Below are positions 23,594-27,733 of a stretch of DNA of 27,733 nucleotides, one piece after another; the first letter of the stretch is position 1; each line of letters starts with the position of its first letter. The notes under the pieces were generated by a model that worked only from the letters and a program-made list of their open reading frames with translations, was not told the DNA's origin and ran no database searches. Both the position numbers and the translations under genes were made by a program. Source of the DNA: a virus; the IMG/VR virus record IMGVR_UViG_3300050120_000246, positions 1-27,733 of that record; one strand, given 5' to 3'.

Positions 23594-23826
23594 AGATTGG
23601 TGCCATCAGGCTCGAATTGATCGACGATTGGAAGCGCGTGGCACCCAAGCTATGGAGTGTGCGCTGGGCGCTAGTCTCAGCCGTCATCAGTTCCGGCCAG
23701 GCTGGTTTTGAGTTTTATGTGACCGGCCAGGCGCCATGGGTGTCCATCACCGCCGCCGTCCTTTCCTTCGCATCGGCCATCTCCCGCATCATCGCTCAGC
23801 CGAAGGTATTCGATGGAAGTCAATAG
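23590..23826 (+). CDS. Small two-segment holin (DUF7940-like)
   Basis: The 78-residue product begins with an amphipathic LELIDDWKRVAPKLWSVR region and has two hydrophobic segments, near residues 25-44 and 49-70, joined by a short turn with a Gln-Ala-Pro. This fits the small holins before SAR endolysins in proteobacterial phages, in the DUF7940 group as I recall it. Paired with a SAR endolysin it could be a pinholin that depolarises the membrane rather than forming large holes. It overlaps the endolysin gene by 14 bases. Confidence 0.75.
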   Translation: MKIGAIRLELIDDWKRVAPKLWSVRWALVSAVISSGQAGFEFYVTGQAPWVSITAAVLSFASAISRIIAQPKVFDGSQ

Positions 23827-24352
23827 CAAGCCAGGATCTCGCCGGCCGCTGACCGTCATTGTCGGCACCATAGCGGCCGCTGCGCTGCTTTCTACAACGC
23901 CGAAGTGGGAAGGCACCCGATACACGACGTATCGTGATAGCGGTGGCATGTTGACCTATTGCGATGGCGCCACGGAAAATGCCCAATGGGGCAAGACCTA
24001 TACGCCGGCGCAATGCAGCGCCCAGCTGGATCGGGATCTGGCCAGGCACGCCGAGGGCGTCATGTCCTGTGTGCATGTGCCGCTCACCGATGGCCAGAAG
24101 ATCGCCTTTGTCGATACGGCCTACAACATCGGGGTGACGGCATTCTGCACATCTGGTATGGCGCGCAAGGCCAACGCCGGCGATATGGCCGGCAGCTGCG
24201 CCACACTATCCGAATACGATGGATTCAATACCCTGGAACGGAAAAAGCAAAAGGACGGCTCTATAAAAACAGTCAAGGTGCATCACGTCCTGGCCGGCCT
24301 GGTCAAACGCCGGGCATACGCCCGCCAACTCTGTGAAGGATCTCCTGCATGA
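23813..24352 (+). CDS. SAR endolysin, GH24 lysozyme
   Basis: The ATG at 23813 follows GAAGG at 23802-23806. The 179-residue product has a weakly hydrophobic Ala/Thr/Ser-rich segment near residues 13-29, the hallmark of a signal-anchor-release domain, then a GH24 domain with E33, D42 and T48. Their spacing of 9 and 6 is that of the T4 and P21 lysozyme triad (E11-D20-T26 in T4). There is no Cys within the SAR segment, as in the P21 enzyme and unlike P1 Lyz, so activation would come from release out of the membrane rather than disulfide exchange. It cuts the glycan strands of peptidoglycan. It overlaps the Rz gene by four bases. Confidence 0.93.
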   Translation: MEVNSKPGSRRPLTVIVGTIAAAALLSTTPKWEGTRYTTYRDSGGMLTYCDGATENAQWGKTYTPAQCSAQLDRDLARHAEGVMSCVHVPLTDGQKIAFVDTAYNIGVTAFCTSGMARKANAGDMAGSCATLSEYDGFNTLERKKQKDGSIKTVKVHHVLAGLVKRRAYARQLCEGSPA

Positions 24353-24858
24353 ATCCCTATTTTTGGCTGGGCGCGCTGATCGCCTGTTTGCTGTCCTTCG
24401 GCGCCGGCGATTGGCATGGCCATAGCGCGGCCTCAGCAGCCGACACGACGCGCAATGCAAAGGCGGATACCGGCGTAGCCAATGCCAAAGCCGAAGTGAC
24501 CCAGGACGTTGCAGACGCCGAGAAGCACGTTGCCCGGCTGCTCGATAACCGTGATGCTCAACACCAAAAGGAGAATGATGATGCTCAAAGGAAAATTACT
24601 GCTCTGCATGCTGATGTTGCCGCTGGCCGCCTGCAGCTCTCTATCGCCACCCGCAAGGCTAGTCAAAACACCCATCCCGGAGATCCCGCCGCTGGCAATC
24701 AAGAAGCGCGAACCGACCTCCTGCCTGAAACAGCTGACGCTTTTATCGATGCCGCTACCGAAAGCGCAAGCGACGTGCGGGATCTTAATTCCTGCGTCGA
24801 CAGCTATAACGACGTTCGGGATGCCTATAACGCCCTGAGACTGCAACTTTTAAAGTAG
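24349..24858 (+). CDS. Inner-membrane spanin subunit (Rz-like)
   Basis: The ATG at 24349 overlaps the endolysin stop. The 169-residue product has one N-terminal membrane segment near residues 4-21 (YFWLGALIACLLSFGAG), then a long charged, helical periplasmic part (VTQDVADAEKHVARLLDN, QHQKENDDAQRKITALHAD) and ends with DLNSCVDSYNDVRDAY. This is the i-spanin layout. It pairs with the Rz1 lipoprotein, which is nested within it in another frame, to fuse the two membranes in the last step of lysis. Confidence 0.88.
   Translation: MNPYFWLGALIACLLSFGAGDWHGHSAASAADTTRNAKADTGVANAKAEVTQDVADAEKHVARLLDNRDAQHQKENDDAQRKITALHADVAAGRLQLSIATRKASQNTHPGDPAAGNQEARTDLLPETADAFIDAATESASDVRDLNSCVDSYNDVRDAYNALRLQLLK
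24581..24838 (+). CDS. Outer-membrane spanin lipoprotein (Rz1-like), nested in the Rz gene
   Basis: This 85-residue ORF lies wholly within Rz in another frame. Three ATGs in a row (24575, 24578, 24581) follow AAAAGGAG at 24566-24573; the third has the best spacing. The N-terminus is a lipoprotein signal with lipobox LAAC (LLLCMLMLPLAACSSLS), and the mature part is Pro-rich (PPARLVKTPIPEIPPLA), as in Rz1. The strong ribosome site inside Rz and the intact lipobox make this a genuine nested gene. It anchors in the outer membrane and contacts the Rz C-terminus. Confidence 0.88.
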   Translation: MLKGKLLLCMLMLPLAACSSLSPPARLVKTPIPEIPPLAIKKREPTSCLKQLTLLSMPLPKAQATCGILIPASTAITTFGMPITP

Positions 24859-24867
24859 CGCTGGCGG

Positions 24868-24895
24868 TTTACGATATGCTGTGTATCCATACAGT
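24868..24895 (+). promoter_or_regulatory. Candidate SOS-controlled promoter
   Basis: A -35-like TTTACG (24868-24873) and a -10-like TACAGT (24890-24895) are 16 bases apart, with a second -10 candidate TATAGT at 24895-24900. The LexA box covers the spacer and the -10, so LexA would block polymerase. The mRNA would have only a very short leader. Confidence 0.55.
24879..24894. promoter_or_regulatory. LexA (SOS) box
   Basis: CTGTGTATCCATACAG fits the CTGT-N8-ACAG consensus used by gammaproteobacterial and many betaproteobacterial LexA proteins. Five of the eight central bases match the alternating TA core, and TA follows the right half. It ends 15 bases before the start codon at 24910. Confidence 0.8.
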
Positions 24896-24909
24896 ATAGT
24901 GTTGCCGTC

Positions 24910-25167
24910 ATGAAAGAGCGCGAACCCATTCAAATTACCCGGCTGCGAGAACTGGCGCGGAACGATCCGACGCCGGAGGTGCTGGAATTGCTTTGGGAAG
25001 TTCGCCGACTACAATTGAACATGCGCGACTATTTGAAGTTTGTCGAATTCGTGCGCAAGGCATGGCAAGAAGATGTCGGAGGCACGCTAGCCGGCATTGA
25101 ATCGAAGCGCTTCGAATTATTGAAAGAGCCGTGCACGTCAGAGATTTATTGGAATCGTAAGTCGTAA
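24910..25167 (+). CDS. Small SOS-regulated prophage protein of unknown function
   Basis: I do not recognise this 85-residue protein. It is mostly helical and charged (TRLRELARNDPTPEVLELLWEVRR, RDYLKFVEFVRKAWQEDVGG), with one Cys near residue 77 and no membrane segment or signal. It is the last gene before the attachment tRNA, stands alone after the lysis genes, and has its own promoter covered by a LexA box, so it should be made after DNA damage independently of the late operon. No ribosome site is visible, and the start lies within a few bases of the predicted transcription start, suggesting leaderless translation. By analogy with LexA-controlled Tum of phage 186 it could be an antirepressor, but a toxin-like or cell-cycle role is equally open. 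Confidence 0.65.
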   Translation: MKEREPIQITRLRELARNDPTPEVLELLWEVRRLQLNMRDYLKFVEFVRKAWQEDVGGTLAGIESKRFELLKEPCTSEIYWNRKS

Positions 25168-25207
25168 AAAAAGCACAGAAATTAGACAACGTCTAATATA
25201 CAGTGCT
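25166..25207 (-). terminator. Intrinsic terminator of the tRNA-Pro transcript
   Basis: Read on the minus strand, AGCAC (25207 side) pairs with GTGCT (25172-25176 side), and inside it ATTAGAC and GTCTAAT form a perfect 7-bp arm around three bases. Seven T follow on the minus strand (25166-25172 complement). On the plus strand there is no T run after the hairpin, so it should act mainly on transcripts coming from the tRNA. Its far edge abuts the stop codon of the SOS gene. Confidence 0.7.
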
Positions 25208-25247
25208 GTTCGTATGTACAGGCCTAAGCCTAAGTAATTGATTTCAT

Positions 25248-25275
25248 TGGTCGGGACGGAGTGATTCGAACACTC
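25248..25275. other. Candidate attachment site (attR), 3' end of tRNA-Pro
   Basis: The 3' part of the tRNA gene (T-arm, acceptor and CCA) faces the prophage, the usual arrangement when a tyrosine integrase uses a tRNA 3' end. The matching partial copy would be at the left end, outside the window, so the exact core cannot be defined here. Confidence 0.4.
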
Positions 25276-25324
25276 GACCCCTTGCACCCCATGCAAGTAC
25301 GCTACCAGGCTGCGCTACGCCCCG
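25248..25324 (-). tRNA. tRNA-Pro (anticodon GGG)
   Basis: On the minus strand the 77 bases fold as a full cloverleaf. The acceptor 5' strand CGGGGCG (from 25324) pairs with CGTCCCG near the 3' end, with one G-T pair, then discriminator A and an encoded CCA at 25248-25250. The anticodon stem is CTTGC/GCAAG with a seven-base loop containing GGG, and the T-loop is TTCGAAT. It decodes CCC (and possibly CCU). It is intact, lies 36 bases after ppc, and has its own promoter. It is the likely integration target of the prophage. Confidence 0.95.
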
Positions 25325-25335
25325 ACTAGCCCGCG

Positions 25336-25364
25336 ATTATAGCAGGCAGCCCGGGCCTTCTCAA
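25336..25364 (-). promoter_or_regulatory. Strong promoter of tRNA-Pro
   Basis: On the minus strand, TTGAGA (25364-25359) and a perfect TATAAT (25341-25336) are 17 bases apart. A GC-rich CGCGGG discriminator follows, typical of stable-RNA promoters under stringent control. The -35 element contains the TGA stop codon of ppc. Confidence 0.8.
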
Positions 25365-27733
25365 CCGGTATTGCGCAAGCCGGCGGCAACCCCGTTGATC
25401 GTCAAATGGATTCCGCGCTGCACCCGTTCTTCCAGCGGGCGGCCGGCGTTGGCATTGGCGCGATGCCGCTTGATCAGCTCCACCTGCAAGTGGTTCAGCG
25501 GATCCAGATATGCAAAGCGATTCTTGATCGAGCGTGCCAATAAAGGATTGCCGGCCAGCCGTTCTTTGGTGCCGGTAATGGCATTCAAATAAGCAATCGT
25601 GCGGTCGTGCTCGCCCAGCATGCGCTGGAAGATCGTCTTGCGCAATTTCTTGTCGGCGACCAGATCGGCATAACGCGACGCCACCGCCATATCGGTTTTC
25701 GACAACACCATATCCATGTTCGACAACAGCGCCGCAAAGAATGGCCACTCCTTGAACATGGCGCGCAAGGTCGCCAGCTTTTTGGAAACGGCTGCCTTGT
25801 TGGCATTGTCTTCTTCCAGCCATTCGCCGACGGCGCTGCCGAAGCCGTACCAGCCCGGCAGCAGCAAACGGCATTGCCCCCACGAAAAGCCCCACGGGAT
25901 GGCTCGCAGATCTTCAATGCGGCGGGTCGATTTGCGCGAGGCCGGACGCGAGCCGATATTCAATTCCGCAATTTCAGCGATCGGCGTGGCGGCGAAGAAA
26001 TAGTCGGTGAAGCCCGGGGTTTCATAAACCAGATTGCGATACGCGGCATAAGCGCGGCCCGACAGATCGGCCATCACCTTTTCGTATTCGGCCAACTCGC
26101 GCATGCGCTTGGTCTCCAGCACCGGCGGCGTCAGGCTGGCTTCCAGCGTGGCCGCCACCAGCGTTTCCAGATTGCGCCGGCCGATTTCCGGATTGGCGAA
26201 TTTGGAGGCAATGGTTTCACCTTGTTCGGTCAGCCGAATCTGGCCTTGCACGGTGCCCGGCGGTTGCGCCAGGATCGCCTGATAGCTCGGACCGCCGCCG
26301 CGGCCAACCGTGCCGCCCCGGCCGTGGAACAGACGCAGCTTGACGCCGGCCTGATCGAATACTTTCACCAGCAGCGTTTCCGCTTTGTAGAGTTCCCAGG
26401 TCGAGGTCAGGAAACCGCCGTCCTTGTTCGAATCCGAATAGCCCAGCATCACTTCTTGGAGGCTGCCTTGCTGCCTGATCAGTTGCGCCACCTGCGGCAA
26501 GGCCATCCATTGCGCCATGATCTCGGCGGCCACGCGCAGATCGGGAATGGTTTCGAACAGGGGCACCACCATCAATTCCATTTTTGCAGGATTGGCGGTG
26601 TCGTTGGCGTCGGCGCCGGGATGCAACAAGCCCATTTCCTTCTGCAGCAAAATCACTTCCAGCAAATCGGAAACGGCCTCCGTATGCGAAATGATGTAAT
26701 TGCGAATTGCCCGGTCGCCGTAGCGCGCGCGAATTTCTCCCGCGGCGCGCAGCACCGTCAGTTCGGAATAGGTCTCGGGCGAGTATTCGTTATAAGGTGA
26801 AAACAGCAAGCGCGGCTGATCGATCTCGGCCAACAGCAATGCCACCTTTTTTTCTTCGCTCAAACCGGCGTAGTCGGATTCGACTTTCGCATGCGCAAAC
26901 AATTCGCTCAACACGCGTTCATGCACATCCGAGCTTTGACGCAGATCCAGCGAGGCCAGATGGAAGCCGAAAATCTGCACGGCGCGTTTCAATACCGCCA
27001 GCCGCGGCTTGATCAAGGCGCTGCCGTGATTGGCGGTCAGCGAATCGACCAGCACCTGCAGGTCCGCAATAAACGCGCCCGATGCCGCATAGTGCGGCGC
27101 GGTACCGATCTCATGCCGCAGAATATTGATGGCGCCCAATTTACGCGCCGTCGCGGCGAGGCGGGCATAGGTGCCGATCAGCGCGCGCCGGTACGGTTCA
27201 TCCGAGCGATGCGCAGACTGGTCCGGCGACATTTCGGCCAATGCCTTGAGCTCGGGGCTGACGTCGACCATCAATGTCGAGATCGATAATTCCGCTCCCA
27301 GCGCATGCACTTCTTCCAGATAGAAATCGAAAATGGTGGTGGATTGGCGGACCAGCGCGTGCTGCATGGTCGCGGCGTTGACGTTCGGATTGCCGTCGCG
27401 GTCGCCGCCGATCCAACTGCCCATCTGCAGATAGCATGCGGCATTATTGTCTGCGGCAGCGCCGTCGCTGCGGCGGCCGCGCAGCGGAAATTGCGCGGCG
27501 ATTTCCTCCTCGATATCGTCGTACAGCGCCGGCAATTCGCGCAGGAAGGTAATGCGGTAATACGACAGCGCGTTTTCGATTTCATCGGCCACGGTCAGCT
27601 TGCTGTAACGCAGCATGCGGGTTTGCCAGAGCGTTGCGATGCGGGCGCGAATCAGCGCCGTATTGTGCGTGCGTTCCTTGTGCGTCAGCGGACTGTCGCG
27701 CAGCGCCAGCAACCGTGCAATTTCACCTTCGGC
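25361..27733 (-). CDS. ppc: Phosphoenolpyruvate carboxylase, C-terminal ~790 residues (N-terminus outside window)
   Basis: The frame is open to the right edge of the window, so the N-terminal 100-150 residues are missing, including the VLTAHPTE-type motif. Visible family signatures include [39 protein letters not shown] (split here by description), [26 protein letters not shown] and the C-terminal AAGLRNTG that ends almost all these enzymes. It carboxylates PEP to oxaloacetate to refill the TCA cycle. The usual RAIPWVFSWTQ is here [15 protein letters not shown] is also known in this family. The gene is host DNA and shows no damage. Its stop codon lies inside the tRNA-Pro promoter. Confidence 0.96.
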   Translation of the reverse strand, partial: AEGEIARLLALRDSPLTHKERTHNTALIRARIATLWQTRMLRYSKLTVADEIENALSYYRITFLRELPALYDDIEEEIAAQFPLRGRRSDGAAADNNAACYLQMGSWIGGDRDGNPNVNAATMQHALVRQSTTIFDFYLEEVHALGAELSISTLMVDVSPELKALAEMSPDQSAHRSDEPYRRALIGTYARLAATARKLGAINILRHEIGTAPHYAASGAFIADLQVLVDSLTANHGSALIKPRLAVLKRAVQIFGFHLASLDLRQSSDVHERVLSELFAHAKVESDYAGLSEEKKVALLLAEIDQPRLLFSPYNEYSPETYSELTVLRAAGEIRARYGDRAIRNYIISHTEAVSDLLEVILLQKEMGLLHPGADANDTANPAKMELMVVPLFETIPDLRVAAEIMAQWMALPQVAQLIRQQGSLQEVMLGYSDSNKDGGFLTSTWELYKAETLLVKVFDQAGVKLRLFHGRGGTVGRGGGPSYQAILAQPPGTVQGQIRLTEQGETIASKFANPEIGRRNLETLVAATLEASLTPPVLETKRMRELAEYEKVMADLSGRAYAAYRNLVYETPGFTDYFFAATPIAEIAELNIGSRPASRKSTRRIEDLRAIPWGFSWGQCRLLLPGWYGFGSAVGEWLEEDNANKAAVSKKLATLRAMFKEWPFFAALLSNMDMVLSKTDMAVASRYADLVADKKLRKTIFQRMLGEHDRTIAYLNAITGTKERLAGNPLLARSIKNRFAYLDPLNHLQVELIKRHRANANAGRPLEERVQRGIHLTINGVAAGLRNTG

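Noticed and set aside
2582-25167. GTAAGTCGTAA at 2582-2592 and again at 25157-25167, both near terminators
   Set aside because: An 11-base match is expected many times by chance in 27 kb, and the contexts differ in strand and role.
25607-26800. A long plus-strand ORF of 397 codons opposite ppc
   Set aside because: It is antisense to a well-conserved enzyme gene, and its composition is that of a high-GC shadow frame.
1-27733. CRISPR arrays, insertion sequences, or an anti-phage defence system
   Set aside because: No regular repeat-spacer pattern, transposase or recognisable defence gene was seen; accessory content is limited to small phage genes.

Overview
The window is the right-hand part of a lambdoid siphophage prophage (about 1-25,247), followed by host chromosome carrying a tRNA-Pro(GGG) gene and the 3' part of ppc (phosphoenolpyruvate carboxylase), both on the minus strand. 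Moderately high GC, the style of the ppc product and the phage families suggest a betaproteobacterium, plausibly Oxalobacteraceae. That placement is inference. No integrase, CI-type repressor or early control region lies in the window, so those should be to the left.

Layout: 1-2516 is the end of the early/middle region: the C-terminal part of a replication-type protein, a small Cys-rich protein, a DUF4406 protein, a DUF1064-type nuclease, an unknown protein, and a gene placed where a Q-like late regulator is expected. 2495-2679 looks like a pR'-type late leader: a promoter followed within about 150 bp by two intrinsic terminators. Then come HNH endonuclease, a CCHC zinc-knuckle miniprotein, a probable cos region, TerS and TerL; an HK97-type head module (portal, protease, capsid, probable decoration protein, connectors); and a lambda-type tail module (tail terminator, tube, G/G-T frameshift chaperones, tape measure, M, L, K, I and J homologues, fibre). 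The lysis cassette follows: a membrane accessory protein, holin, SAR endolysin, and Rz with nested Rz1. The last prophage gene is a small ORF under a textbook LexA box.

All phage genes point the same way, many with ATGA, TGATG or TAATG overlaps, yet at least five strong intrinsic terminators lie between late cistrons. With the two in the leader, this argues that late transcription depends on processive antitermination.

The most notable points are the late leader and the terminator-studded operon, the LexA-controlled unknown gene beside the attachment tRNA, a major capsid protein with an N-terminal transmembrane-like segment and a possible second start, the canonical GGGAAAC frameshift site, the zinc-knuckle miniprotein, 22-bp tandem repeats at the left edge, and a tRNA-Pro terminator that appears to be supplied by prophage DNA. 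I see no CRISPR array, insertion sequence or anti-phage defence island.
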